DNA from: Elysia chlorotica
Taxonomy: Eukaryota > Mollusca > Gastropoda > Plakobranchidae
DNA: 64,000 bases
NCBI GenBank assembly: GCA_003991915.1
Contig: RQTK01000109.1
Span: 624,407 to 688,406 of the forward strand
Reading direction: 5' to 3'
Part shown: piece by piece, positions 10,863 through 23,130 of the stretch
Layout of the letters: each line of letters begins with the position of its first letter
Numbering within the stretch: position 1 is the stretch's first letter
Made by a program: the position numbers and the translations under genes
The notes under the pieces: model-generated
The model's database searches: none
What the model was told of the DNA's origin: nothing
The model's input: only the letters and a program-made list of their open reading frames with translations

Positions 10863-13800
10863 ATGTCAATACATCCCAATCACACTATCTACATCAATAA
10901 TTTGAATGAAAAAATCAAGAAAGATGGTAAGATGCAATTTTGTGTTTCAGTTTCAAAATACATTTTAATAGATTGTCTGTTGTGAAATGGATCATTCTAA
11001 AAAAAACTTTGGTCCATTCCAAGCTGCATCTAGAGTGCAAGGATTTCATAAAATTATCTGTAACACCTGCAGTTTAAGTAACAATTCTGTGAAAAAAGGT
11101 GTTAATTGTTCAATTTTTTATGCTAAGCCTACCTTTATCCCTCAAGTTGAATCTACTTTGTTGTAATGTAAAGTTATCTATGCGTGTGCAAAAAGAATTG
11201 GATAATTTAAGTGGATATGCAGACTCTATTTCTATGTATGATTCTGTCCGGTCTTTGCACATTTTTTTTTCATCAGTCTGTAATCGAACAACTTTGTTTA
11301 TGTTTCAGAACTGAAAAAATCACTCTATGCAATTTTCTCCCAATTTGGTCAAATTCTGGATATTGTTGCATTGAAAACTTTGAAGATGAGAGGCCAAGCC
11401 TTTGTCATCTTTAAGGAGATCAACAGTGCCGCCAACGCTTTGAGATCGATGCAGGGGTTTCCATTTTATGACAAACCAATGGTAAGAGTGACCTGATGAT
11501 TTCTCTAGATTTTGTCATTTTCTTTAACTCGTATTTTAAGTACAGTGGACCCCTGATATAGCAAAACCAGTGGTCCAGCTCCAAAACTTCATGTCTGAGG
11601 TTTTGTTACAGGCAAGTTATAATAAACACAACAAACTTGACTCTCTAAAAGTTTAATTTATCAGTGGTAGTGTTCCCTCCTTTCCAATCCTTTTCCTCCT
11701 CCAGGGTGTCCAGCAAGGTCGTAAAAGGGTAGTAAATTTAGCATCATGTTCGTAAATGTTAGTAAATTTGCACACATGGTTGTGAAAATGCAGTCATAGG
11801 TAGTATAATCATATTAACCAAAAAAGCACAACGCTGCATCTGAGGCGACAATTATTAGTGTGAACTAAAATACAAGCGTTATCGTTGTGGATTGCTGCAA
11901 AGCTGTCCTCATTTTCTCCTCGAATACGCCAATACGACATAAATGTAACATTCGGACGTTGGGGTTACAAAAAGCGCGGTTAATAAAAAAATGCATGACG
12001 ACGTTAAAAAGACAGTTAGTGTGTTGGTTTGGTCTCTCTCTCTTTTTTCCAAACACGCGTTTTCTTTTAATTTAATAACTAAATGACTAATAACACAATA
12101 GCTCTAATCCAATGTCCCGTCAATTATAGATTGTGGGACCGCGCAAAAAAATAGCAAATAATATGTAGATTTTGTAGCTATAATAGTACCCATCTCTCTA
12201 TCTTCACGTCTAGTCTGTGACCATCGCTGTCATTTCCAAGTAAATGCTTTTTTATAATATGCATTCTAATGTGCGTTTAAAAAAGACTACGGCCCTTGAT
12301 GCCATTTACTATTCTTTGGGGAATCATGTGCTAGGTTCTACTTTTAGTTTTATAAACAAGGACTCTTGATTCATATATTGTCTGTTTATTTGTGCGATCA
12401 GTATCTATCACTGTCCTCTCATTCAGTCCTCAGCCCCCGTCGTCATTTCTAATTGTTGTTGATCATGCTTGTTTAAGTACTATCATTCAAACCATACGCT
12501 TTATGGCTTTAATGCTTCACTTTAAAAAATGAACAGCATATTCAAGATTGCACTATGAACTGCAGATCAAATTTAGATTTTATCAGAGTTCCCTTCAATA
12601 TTATCTATGGGTGTCAAGGGAAATCCTATATAGCGACAGGGTTATAGAGCGTAATACAAGGGACTTGTCTGAGTACTGTGTTTGGCACCGACATAACTAG
12701 GGGGAAAAAATCTCTGCATATAGAATAGAGCTCCAACCCGCTGCCTTCTTAATATATCCGCACGCTCTACCTATGGACCCCCAGTTTTTGTTTTTAATCC
12801 ATGGTAAACTCCCTTAATGACACCTAAAATCAAAATTTTTTGCTTAACCACTTTGTGAATTTTATTCTTATGGGCTGTAAATTTCGTACAAATAATGATA
12901 GAACAGGAGTGAATCTATCATACTGCTTTGGTGCATTTCATTAGAATAAAACAACTCTACTTATTGCTCATTTACGGTACATTGTTGAGAATCAATGCAT
13001 GTGTACCAGTAACACTTAAATTTTGTTTTGAAGACGAATCAAAAACATAGTGTTTCACTTTCAGAGTTTGATGGGGGGTTATCGAGTCGTTATTCTTGTA
13101 GACATAAAAGGTCTGGTATTTTCTTACTGATAATTATAACTCAAACATTCACCAGAGGGCTTATTTTGGACATGGGTTTTCACAAAATTTTATGGCAGAG
13201 CATGTCCGTCACGTAAAATTTTCAGACGATTTTATTAAGAGGCAATGTCAGGTCTGAAAGAAGATAGCAATGTTGTTCGTGTTGATATCTATATCTGGAC
13301 ATATGGATTTGATTGTTGCATATCAAAGAAGATTTTTTATAAGATGAGTCTAATCATTTGTTAATGTGGTAGTAGTTGGAGTATTATTAGTAATAGTTTT
13401 ATTTGCCAACAACAAAGGCCTTTTCTGCTTTCTATCAATAGTATCATATAATGATAATGTCAATCAAATCATTATTCTACATAATTATATAAATAGTTAA
13501 TGTAATAAAAATAAAGAAAAAAATCATTGTTTTGACAATTTTTTTATTTAAATGCTTTTGCAGAGAATACAGTTTGCCAAGAAAGATTCTGAGGTGATAG
13601 CAAAACTGAAAGGAACTTGGGTGGAGCCGGTTAAGAGAAGTAGGGACAAACATGATGAGGAAGGTGGCAAACGCAAGAAAAAGTCCAAGTAAGGAGAAAA
13701 AAAAGCCTCAAATTTATTATAAAATTCACTTATTACAAATTTGATTGGATTAAGACTAAAATTAGTATGATGGTACTATTTCTTTTTCTAAGTAAGGGGG

Positions 13801-16800
13801 CCTATTTGAATCTCATTGAAGTTTTCTCTTTAACCCTACTGAAAACCTCAATATTTGTATGTATATTTGTAATTTAAATTAAACTGTTGTTTTGAAGGGG
13901 GTTGGAGAAGTGCAACTCGAAATTAAGAATCAATCAAGGTCTGAATTAAGTTTATCAATGAACAAATGTAACCAATCTTATTGCAAGTTCAATACATCAT
14001 AGAATTGACTGTATTTTTATGGAATTTTCTGTAAGCAAAACTGTTTGAATTGCATACTTTTTGAACACCATGAGACGTTTGTCATCAGGCATCATGGTTA
14101 GTCCTGCAGTGGCAGGTAAGGACCAACTAGCAATGCAGGAGAGGATTTACATTCTATATGATTGTTTTTAATGCATTTTAATACAGGGTATTATAACATG
14201 TGGATGTGACTGTTTGAGTAATATAATAAATTCACAGGGGTCAAGCAGCAGATGCAAGTGCTCAAGGCCCCCCTCCACAGATTGCTCAGAGAGGTACGAC
14301 TTGGATTTTCTTATGTAAAACTTTCAACGACTAGTCTTTAAGTTTCTAACCTTGCTTGTCGAGGGCAAATTATAATACTTTAGAAACAAACGTTTTATTA
14401 GAATTGTTGGAAAGGTGTGTACATGTTTGGTCTTGTGCTGGATAAATTTTATGGTAGATAAATATTAAATGTTCAGGTACCTACTTTTTTTTAAACATTT
14501 ATTTTTTCAAGAATAAGGAGACATCAGCTTTTACTTGGATAGTAGCTGTTTAAAAAAAAAAAAAGTAAAAGGTGCCCACATTTTACTCCGGGTGGAAAAT
14601 GGTTCCAGTTACCAGAAATAACTGATAGCTGTTAATCTCCTAATATTTTAAAGAAGACAATGCCCTGTCCTGTTATTAGTGGTGTAATGAATGTTTTCCC
14701 TTACAAAGTAAAAATGTTTTTAGTAATACACATTATCCTGTTAACAATCACCCATGTACCTATAATTGTTTCTCTTCACATTTTTTCTCAGCTCCTCCAC
14801 AATTGAATCCTGCCTCTATGTCAGCATCAGCCCCTGCCCCTCCGCCTGTTGTGGCCGCTGCGCCAGCCCTCAGTGCAATACCAGAACAGCCACCAAACCA
14901 AATTCTGTTCATTACAAACCTGCCTGAAGAAACAACAGAGATGATGTTGTCTATGCTTTTCAACCAGTAAGTATAGTTTTTGCGTACTCATCCTAGGTTG
15001 AATATTTCTCACGATTCTCAGCTCTTCAAGATTGATTTTATATCTAGACCTACTGAAAATATCAGGATCCAAAACTCATATATAGCATCAAATTTAGGGT
15101 TCATAAGCCTTGTGGGATTTAATGCATGGGTTTACAAAGTTGAATAATCAGTGTAACTTATATATTTTTAAAATTTAAGTTAAATCATTAAAGCAGACCT
15201 GCCAACATTACGCTTCGAGCATAAAGGCCCAAATGTGTCAAATTACGCTTTGCGCCCCGTCCTTGCTGTATTACGCCGAGTTGAAAATAGTACGATCTAT
15301 AACCTTAATTTCTAGCCACTGGTTCAGATATGGCCCAAGAAAATAGACTTCATACGCACAATATATAGACTCGATATTACCTATCCGATTATTAGGTGCT
15401 TTCGTTTTCACTTATTCAATACAATTGCTATTACCACTAGCGTCCGGTCTTGGAGACATGTGATTATCTCTAGTTATAAACATCAAGATGTAATACATTT
15501 AATTTTTTACCTTTATACCTCGTAAAAAGCAGTGGTATTTCGTCAGCATTTAAAATGTCACATAGCTGCCAACCAGTACGTATAATACGTATTTAGTACG
15601 TATTCGACCTCCCGAGTACGTCCGTCCGTATCTGGTTGAAAAAATACGTATTTGAGTTTGACGGTATTCAGCTCAAAAACGGGTGTCCCGTCGATTGCTC
15701 AGTAGTTGCTGCCATTTTCGGCAATAAGGCCCGGTTAGCCCAGCCTTTAACACCGCCCATTCACGTTTTCATCGTCTCATAAGAGGGTAGGGATCGGCCA
15801 AGTCTCTTATCAACTTGTAGATTTAACGTTCACTCGCGGCTCTTTTCGGTAAAAAAAAAAATACGGTAAATAGTGTACCTGTATTGCGGCAATTATGCTT
15901 CCGCCGCCGGCGATCTGTCCATCCGGGAATCCCATAGCTTTGATTACTGCTGCTAGGCAGAGAGTTTGTTTCCAAGAATCCAGTTTTGGGGCGACAAGTT
16001 AGATTGATTTAGACTTCAAACCATCTTCGCTGTCAAGCGCCGGTCCCCTCACAGTTCTCACTCTCGCACGATCAGATAAACAAGCACAATCGCTGCTACT
16101 CTTTCACACAGACATACAGACGCATCCTCGTTGGGCGGCGCATTATTACATTTGCTCAAAGATGTTACATACCACACAAGATCTTTTGACCACTCTTGTT
16201 GGTTATTGTATATTAAAATATCAAAAAAAATTGGCTACTTAAAAAAGAAAACATTATTAGGCTAAATTACTTTAAGTCTCTTCACAGCTTTCACTTCTCT
16301 ATAGATATAAATCTTGCTTACAGTTATATCGTCGTCGGGATTCGGGAACATAGATCTGAGCTTAATCTAGATCTTGTATTTTAAACGGATGATTGCTGTT
16401 GCCTGTAGCTAACGTGTTGCAACTCTAGCCAAACTGATGCCACCGTTATCGATTATAATTATTGTTAAAAAATTGTTTTTGATGATGATCATTTTAATTA
16501 CCCATATGGATATCTAGATTTTCGATCATTTTCGAATATTTACGATCTTTTCGGCAACACCCGATTTGCGGTATTCCCCGTTAAATTGCCGATGGAATAC
16601 ATACATCCAAACAAACCTATCTGTCGTTCCGAATTGACACTACATCTAATGAAGGTGAATCTAAATCTAGATAGTAGCTTTATATTATAAATCTAGTTGA
16701 CATACGATGGTGTAGATCTAGATCTAATTCTGGTAAAAATCGAGAACTAGTGTAGTTTATCTTGAGGAGCGAACTGGCTCAAGTGCCACACCGTCTGGTT

Positions 16801-17603
16801 CTCAGTGCTTAGTTTGAGGCCGACTGTTGGGCAAATTAAATGTCGGATTTGTACCCTACTGGTTACTTCAGTCAATAACAATGGTAGTAGTTCCAGTTGC
16901 TTTGGGCATGCTATAAAGTTTACATTCTTTATTCAACCATCTTAAAATATAATATTCAGCTTATGCAAAGCCTGGATATTACTGACGTGGTGTTTCTGAC
17001 ACTAGAGATGAAAATCAACAAAATAAATTTAAAAAGATCAAAACAAAAACACACACACACACTCCCAAAAAAGGAAGAAAAAAAAACCTTTTTAAAGTTA
17101 TTATTAAGCATACAAGTGTTAAAGTCAGTATTGATAGCTGAACTAAATAAGCTTGGCCATCAATTAGGTTTGCAGTGACTAACCACGCTAAAATCTGTAT
17201 TTGCTTTCTCAAAAGTTGGCAGCTATGATGTCAAACGCCATGTGCATGTTTCCGGCATTTAATTACTACCAAGTTCCAAAAATTACTCTCTGTGGCAGAT
17301 GATATTACTCCAAGAGAAAATTTAGGTTGGCAGGTCTGTTAGTCTTTAAAACGATGCCTAAGCGTATAGGTGAATAAACCTGCTCTCCCGTTTTTTACAT
17401 CCTGAAAACGCCCAGGCTAATGACTCTTTTTGCTTAATTTTAGGTTTCCTGGATTCAAAGAAGTGCGTTTGGTCCCAGGTCGTCATGATATTGCATTTGT
17501 GGAGTTTGAGACAGATGTCCAAGCTGGTGCTGCCAAGGATGCCCTCCAGAGCTTCAAGATTACGCCGACAAACGCCATGAAGATCACATTTGCGAAGAAA
17601 TAA
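10863..17603 (+). CDS. SNRPA: U1 snRNP protein A (U1A / sans-fille), complete
   Basis: This protein binds U1 snRNA stem-loop II in the spliceosome, and in many invertebrates one protein (SNF) also serves as U2B''. Coding exons are 10863-10926, 11309-11481, 13564-13688, 14238-14293, 14792-14966 and 17444-17603, giving 250 aa plus TAA with GT-AG borders in phase. RRM1 spans about residues 7-85, with RNP2 IYINNL (9-14) and RNP1 RGQAFVIF (49-56). The RNA-contact residues Tyr10, Gln51 and Phe53 match U1A Tyr13, Gln54 and Phe56 at a constant offset. The basic stretch [16 protein letters not shown] and an Ala/Pro linker follow. RRM2 spans 175-250 with [15 protein letters not shown] and RHDIAFVEF, ending ITFAKK. 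The linker is shorter than in human U1A. Intron 5 carries a 2.1-kb hAT-like element. Whether a separate U2B'' gene exists cannot be told from this window. Confidence 0.96.
11482..13563 (+). other. SNRPA intron 2, no gene seen
   Basis: A 2.1-kb intron of mostly anonymous AT-rich sequence. A stretch near 11545-11575 (ACAGTGGACCCCTGATATAG) resembles the end of a pogo-type element, but I could not find a matching opposite end. Short frames here have no recognisable content. Confidence 0.5.
15194..17338. mobile_element. hAT-like DNA transposon relic with terminal inverted repeats, in SNRPA intron 5
   Basis: The left end CAGACCTGCCAACATTA (15194) mirrors the right end TTAGGTTGGCAGGTCTG (17322-17338). 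This leaves about a 13-bp inverted repeat, CAGACCTGCCAAC, in the CAG-start style of hAT elements. The flanks (CATTAAAG and TTAGTCTT) do not form a clear 8-bp duplication, so the target site has decayed or the ends are from a composite. No transposase frame survives inside. Part of the interior (about 15340-15440) recurs at 48770-48870 in CNOT4 intron 9, supporting a dispersed family. It makes up most of the intron between 14966 and 17444. Confidence 0.7.
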
Positions 17604-17616
17604 CTCACCTTCTCAG

Positions 17617-17960
17617 GTGATGCCCAAAACTGGATTAGTTTGTTGTTTGTTTTTTTTCATTCCTAAATTATGTTACTTGCTTTTTAGTTAATATTATATA
17701 ACTAAATGACAGCATGTCTCATATATATAAATTTAATTCATCCTTTTCATTTTTCTTAATTTGCTTCATCCTTCTACCATTTCCATAGCTCATTTTACTA
17801 TTTGTCTCTAGTATTAAATAATTCTTCAAGGGTCTCTGAAGGCAAGATGCATTATCAAATAAGATCAAATTTATACCTTATAAGAAAATTTGTTCAAAGT
17901 GATTTACTGTACTAGAAGATAAAGCAACAATTAACTTTTTTCTCTTTTTTTTTTCCTCAG
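17617..17960 (+). other. Probable intron in the SNRPA 3' UTR
   Basis: Thirteen bases after the TAA is CTCAG/GTGATG, a good donor. A strong pyrimidine tract ending TTTTCCTCAG lies at 17943-17960. Removing 17617-17960 would leave an exon junction within about 15 nt of the stop, too close to trigger nonsense-mediated decay. This is inferred from splice-site quality only. Confidence 0.5.
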
Positions 17961-18671
17961 GTATTTTTTAGCGCATCAATGCTTTAATTTGTATTTATGT
18001 ACATAGATTTTTTTGTACTTTTGAATCAAGTTTTGTATAGAGTTATGAAGGTTTTTGAATGTCACATGAGCTCTGTGGCCAGCATTGCACTCTTGGCACA
18101 ATGTGCAAGTACATGTACCTAGCACAGAGGGTTGCCTTTTTTAAATTATAACCCAATTTGTTTATAAAGGAGAGGGGGGGGGGTTAAGGCTCAGTTGGTA
18201 AAGATTCACTACGCAATATAGCTTTGTTGCTGGCAGATAAATATAGATGTAGCTGTACAAAGGTGTTCTTGGATATGCGGCTAAAAGTGGAAGATATGAT
18301 AAAAAGATTTCTTAGATATTTTTCTATGCTACTTTAACAGTAATACACCGACAAAATTACCAGCTCTTTTTCATTGCTGATTTACACTCATTTTGCTATC
18401 CAAATATGCTGTGTAAGCATAGTTCTTTACAAATTACAGTACCGGGAGGTTGGATTAGAAACGGATAACATTAACTCGATTAGTGCACTTGCATCATTGT
18501 GGCATTGCAAGAAAGCTGGCTAAACTGGCATTGCACTCATGTGATGTTCAACATCATTATCAATGGATGATTGCATACTATGTAAGAAAAGAAATCTGTT
18601 GTTTTTTTTGTTGTTGTACAAATTTGGCCAAATTTTTTAAATCTTGGTTATGTTGCAATTTTGCAAAAATC

Positions 18672-18677
18672 AATAAA
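18672..18677 (+). terminator. Candidate SNRPA polyadenylation signal
   Basis: A canonical AATAAA followed by a U-rich stretch (GCTTTTTTTCTCTAGTTTTG) lies about 1.07 kb after the stop codon (less if the 3' UTR intron is removed). No cDNA is available to confirm it. Confidence 0.55.
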
Positions 18678-18844
18678 GATGTGAACTTATAAAGCTTTTT
18701 TTCTCTAGTTTTGTTTCACTGCTAAAAGCTTTGTTAGCTTTTTTTTTTTCTTTCAAATTTTGAAAATGTATTTAGTTTGAAGGACATGCCTGAGTTAGAA
18801 ACCTCATAATCTGTAACAGAAATGATAGGACATACAGGGAAATA

Positions 18845-19438
18845 CAGTGCACTCCGGCCTGATAAATAATCCACGAGCCCAAAAGTTTTATAAACTAAAT
18901 TACAATGAACTTACTCAGTCAAAGAATGCCCTATTTATAACAAACAGATAAAAATTCCAGCTTTTTCTTCTTAGTGCCAACGAACTTAAGATCTGTACAA
19001 AACAAAAACAATAATTTTTTCTTCTCATAAACTGAATTTGCAAGGGAATAGATTTTTTTTCTCTGTGGTCCTTAGCTCCTATTATTATTATTAACCTTTC
19101 CATCACTCATGGGTGAAAAATCTGTGTACAGTGCATACTTTGATAATTCGAGAGGCTTAGCTGTGGGTCTGGATTGGAATTTACACATATACTATGATAT
19201 AAGTGTTTTTTGTGCACTGTGCACTGGCTTGTTTGCAATCAGTCTAGATTTTAAAATGTGGTAAAAATGTTTAATTTGGTTGGGAACATGTTGAAATAAA
19301 GCAGTAAATCGTCGAAATAAGTAAAAAGCAATTCTGACTGAAAGCTAGAGATTTATTCTGGACCTTATTTAAGTATGTCCAATGAAAGGAATTTTCGAAT
19401 TATCAATCAGATGTCGAATTATGTGGAGTGCACCGCTG
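18845..19438. mobile_element. Pogo/Tigger-type MITE candidate
   Basis: The left end CAGTGCACTCCGG mirrors the right end GGAGTGCACCGCTG, and the subterminal AATTCGA motifs (19144, 19413) are typical of pogo-type elements. A TA lies left of 18845, but the right flank is CA, so the target duplication is imperfect. There is no coding capacity. Confidence 0.55.
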
Positions 19439-19754
19439 CAAAGTTCGGCCTCTTCCATTAATAATATTTGCCAGTTTCCCTATGTGCACTCACACTGTAC
19501 TAGTAGCATACAGAATGTTAAAAAAAACCAACATAAATACATGTATGCTGAATAATTAATGTTAGGTCCGAAAATTTAATTGAAATAACTGGACATAGCA
19601 TTAGTAAGAAGTTCTGTCTACTAAGTACTTTACTCAAGGTCTAAATTAATGTTTAACTTCACAACCAGCAATGAAAACGCCAAACAAGCTGGGTGCATGC
19701 ATGTTTAATAGGTTGTCACATTTTCTCCCTAGAATAGTAGAAAAGTAAAATCTC

Positions 19755-20450
19755 AAAAGGCTCTCGGAATATATCTTCCTCCTTCTATCTCGCTTATTCG
19801 TCAGTTTTCTTTTTTAGTATTCCCTCTTTTGTTTCTTCTCATTCATTTGCCTTTGGCTCAGCTTTCTCTTCTTTTCCTATTTATCTTTATTTTTAATGCT
19901 GTTTTATCTTCAGTTTCTCTCTCGCTCCCTCTTTGTCTGCACTTCTCTCTCTATGTCTCAGTGTCAATATGTCATCTTCAAAGGTATAGAGCTAAAAGGC
20001 TAAAAATTAGTATTACTATTTCTGTATTAGCTATTTATGGCCCTACTCCTCGGCCCTTCTCTTCAGTTCATCGCTCTGCTCTTCCTCCTATTCATTCTGC
20101 ACCTGTTCCACCTAATCTTAAAGTCTTATTCATCTTTTGCTTCCCCTGTTCCTCCACTTACTACCCCTGATCTTCCACCTGCGCCGCCTCCTAGTCCTCC
20201 CCGTCTTTCGTGTGCACGTATCACTATTCCTGTTTCTCATCTACGTCATTCCCAGCCTGCTGTTCCTTTTCCTCTTAGTTCTAGCTACCCTTCCTGCTGC
20301 TGGTCTTCCATATGTACTCTGTCTCAGTCCTAGTACATGTACTACTGTTCTTTCTGCTCCTGCTGCACCTCTGATCCTCTTGTTCCTGCTCTTCCTCTTC
20401 TTGCATATCAATATTGCTCAACTTTATTTTCTTTGTTTTTTTTAACCCTC
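19755..20450 (+). repeat. Pyrimidine-rich (CT) low-complexity tract
   Basis: A long C/T-biased stretch in the SNRPA-SCNM1 intergenic space gives overlapping Leu/Ser/Pro-rich frames in several registers, none with recognisable domains. It is followed by a GATA/GACA-rich segment at about 20545-20630. Confidence 0.6.
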
Positions 20451-20804
20451 TTCGTCTTCTGAGAAAGATTGATGGAGACTATACAGTAGAAAAATAGAAT
20501 GATAGAGAGGATGTCAAGGGTGGTAAAAACAACGTTGTACATGTATGTAGATAGATAGAGATAGACTATTATGCTGATGATATAGACAGATAAATATACA
20601 GACAGAAAAGTGAATGGATTGATAGATAAATCTATACCCTTAAAACTATTTTCCGCCATTTTTAATATTTTGTTCTTTAGTTTTAGGTTGACTGGGTGAA
20701 AAACACTGATGAGTGGTTTATAGATGGGGAGAAAAAAAACCAACAGTGCCGGTGACCTTGCATTTTTCAACCAGGAATAGCTAAAAAGTAAAATCAGACG
20801 CCAC

Positions 20805-21928
20805 CAATAAGCATTACAATAGTACTATCTGTCACTGTAAAGCAAAATTCAATGCTTATGGCTGCCCAAGACATGCCTTTAAAAGAAATCAGGTATGACT
20901 AGGAGGTTTCTATGGAAATAAAAGAATAGAAAACAATATAAACACTGTTTTTTAAAGGAGATAAATACTTAATTGAACCCTTTTGTGGTTCAGGCATGTC
21001 CCCTTCTGTAAATGTAATAAATACTAATTCGAATCCTAAAGTTTTAGATCAAGTAGCGAACCAGGTAGAGAGGTTTCTATGGAAATAAAAGAATAGAAAA
21101 CAATATAAACACTGTTTTTTAAAGGAGATAAATACTTAATTGAACCCTTTTGTGGTTCAGGCATGTCCCCTTCTTTAATAAATACTAATTCGATTACTAA
21201 AGTTTTTGATCAAGTAGCGAAGTACTTTTAAGGACTGACAAGGCAGATCTTTGGCTGTCTATTTTAAATTAGATTTAGAAAACTTACAAAGTTGCATACC
21301 AGGCACTTTAAATCTGGTTTAAAAATTAAATAAAATAGCCACAGATCTGCCTGGTCAGTCCTTGCTACATAAAATAACGCTTCTCCCATAACCTAGGACT
21401 GAAAGTGAAATGTGTGGTGCAGTATGAGAGGGTCACAGTGAAAAGTGAAAAACAGATGAGTGGTAGCTTACGAAAAGATCATCGAGTGAGATATGAGACC
21501 TGAGTTAAAAAGCTGCCAGTTTAAAAGGAGAGACTGGTGGCTGGGAAAGTTGTAGGCTGATGGTTGGGGAGGTGCTTAACACTGTCCAGGTACAAAAATG
21601 TAATGGAGGTAGGGCATTGACACTGACACTGGTGAGCCACACATCGCTTCAACAAACTGTTAAAGATAAACCAGATACATGTAGTTTTTTACTTAGAGTA
21701 CCGTAGTACTGTAAATTATAAAGACTACATTAACTGCTGCTGCTGCAAATTTCACAACCACTACTACTTTTACTTTGTCACTATTAGCCTACACAGTAGG
21801 CCTACTACCGTACTAGGAAAATGTTACAATTATTTAAATGCACCTGAGTTGCCCAAAATGACCACCTGTCCGAGCCCTGCTCTGGTGACTGTTCCCTACT
21901 AGTTGAGTTGGTGTCAGTTTAATGTGAC
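20805..21928. repeat. Tandem segmental duplication, copy A
   Basis: Copy A runs from AATAAGCATTACAAT to GTGTCAGTTTAATGTGAC and is repeated directly by copy B (21929-22896). It holds a pogo-MITE internal segment (about 20805-20890), a nested 170-bp tandem repeat (about 20893-21065 and 21066-21235), a hairpin MITE (21230-21363), anonymous sequence and the start of a SINE. The nested repeat explains why A is about 155 bp longer than B. Confidence 0.85.
21230..21363. mobile_element. Hairpin-forming MITE (copy A)
   Basis: The left arm AAGGACTGACAAGGCAGATC is matched by the right arm AGATCTGCCTGGTCAGTCCTT, giving about 20-30 bp near-perfect complementary termini around a 90-bp loop. A second copy lies at 22204-22330. 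Confidence 0.7.
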
Positions 21929-22896
21929 ATTAGGCATTACAAAAGTACTATCAAGTACTATCGATCAGTGTCAAGCAGAATTCAATGCTAATGGCTGCCC
22001 AAGGCATGCCTTTAAAAGAAATCAGGTAGGAGGATTCTATGGAAATAAAAAAATAGAAAACAATATAAAGTTTGTTTTTTAAAGGAAACCACAAAAGGGT
22101 TCAATTAAGTTAATTGAACCCTTTTGTGGTTCAGGTATGTCCCCTTCTGTAATAAATACTAATTCGAATCCTAAAGTTTTAGATCAAGTAGCGAAGTACT
22201 TTTAAGGACTGACAAGGCAGATCTTTGGCTGTCTATTTTAAATTAGATTTAGAAAACTTACAAAGTTGCATACCAGGCACTTTAAATCTGGTTTAAATAA
22301 AGTAGACACAGATCTGCCTGGTCAGTCCTTGCTATCATAAAATAACGCTACTCCCGTAAGCTAGGACTGAAAGTGAAATGTGTGGTGCAGTATGAGAGGG
22401 TCACAATGAAAAGTGAAAAACAGATGAGTGGTAGCTGACGAAAAGAGTGAGATATGAGACCTGACTTAAAGCTGCCAGTTAAAAAGGAGAGACAGGTGGC
22501 TGGGAAAGTTGTAGGCTGATGGTTGGGGAGGTGCTTAACGTTAATAAGACTGTCCAGGTACAAAAATGTAATGGAGGTAGGGCATGCACTGACACTAGTG
22601 AGCCACACATCGCTTTAACAAACTGTTAAAGATAAACCAGATAGTTTTTTTTTTTATTATAGTATTACTGTAAATCATAAATACTATAATAACTGCTGCT
22701 ACTGCAAATTTCACTACCACTACTACTTTTACTTTGTATTAGACTACACAGTAGGCCCACTACAGTACTAGGAAAATGTTACAATTATTTAAATGCACCT
22801 GTGTTGCCCAAAATGACCACCTGTCCGAGCCCTGCGCTGGTGACTCTGTTCCCTAGTAGTAGTACAGTAGTTGAGTCTGTGTCAGTTTAATGTGAC
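21929..22896. repeat. Tandem segmental duplication, copy B
   Basis: Begins ATTAGGCATTACAAAAG and ends GTGTCAGTTTAATGTGAC. It has the same order of blocks as copy A, with small indels. The SINE sequence continues past the end of B into unique DNA (22897-23015), whereas in copy A it stops abruptly at the junction with B. The duplication breakpoint therefore falls inside the SINE. Confidence 0.85.
22204..22330. mobile_element. Hairpin-forming MITE (copy B)
   Basis: Duplicate of the hairpin element at 21230-21363, with the same AAGGACTGACAAGGCAGATC and GATCTGCCTGGTCAGTCCTT arms and a slightly shorter loop. Confidence 0.7.
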
Positions 22897-23020
22897 CGGA
22901 TGAGATGGAGTCGTGGTATCTCTGCACTCTCTGTATGGCAAGACGTAAACTACTCAGACATTGGTCTTGGGGTCCGTCCACAATATAGCTTATATATTGC
23001 TGACGTTGGACGCTAAGCAA
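22845..23020 (+). mobile_element. Gastropod-type SINE inserted in a MITE
   Basis: Contains GTGTCAGTTTAATGTGAC, GGTATCTCTGCA, TTGGGGTCCGTCCACAATAT and ends GTTGGACGCTAAGC. The same block order occurs at 57305-57460, 58135-58400 and 40775-40895. The sequence on each side (ACCACCTGTCCGAG before, CCACTTTTGTCCGTGG after) matches the two halves of the MITE at 42250-42338, so the SINE appears to have landed inside an older copy of that MITE. Confidence 0.65.
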
Positions 23021-23130
23021 AAACACCTTTCTATGGCAACCACTTTTGTCCGTGGTCTTCGGTGGTCACCATGGGAAGGTTTAATTGTACAGTATAAAAT
23101 TTGTGATTTTGATCCAATATAAAAAACTAA

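Noticed and set aside
11545..12790. Complete pogo-type element in SNRPA intron 2
   Set aside because: Only one plausible terminus (ACAGTGGACCCCTGATATAG); no matching inverted end found.
14760..15072. Two minus-strand frames opposite the SNRPA exon at 14792-14966
   Set aside because: Antisense shadows of a real, phase-consistent SNRPA exon.
20037..20445. Pro/Leu/Ser-rich frames
   Set aside because: Consequence of a pyrimidine-rich tract, overlapping in different registers.
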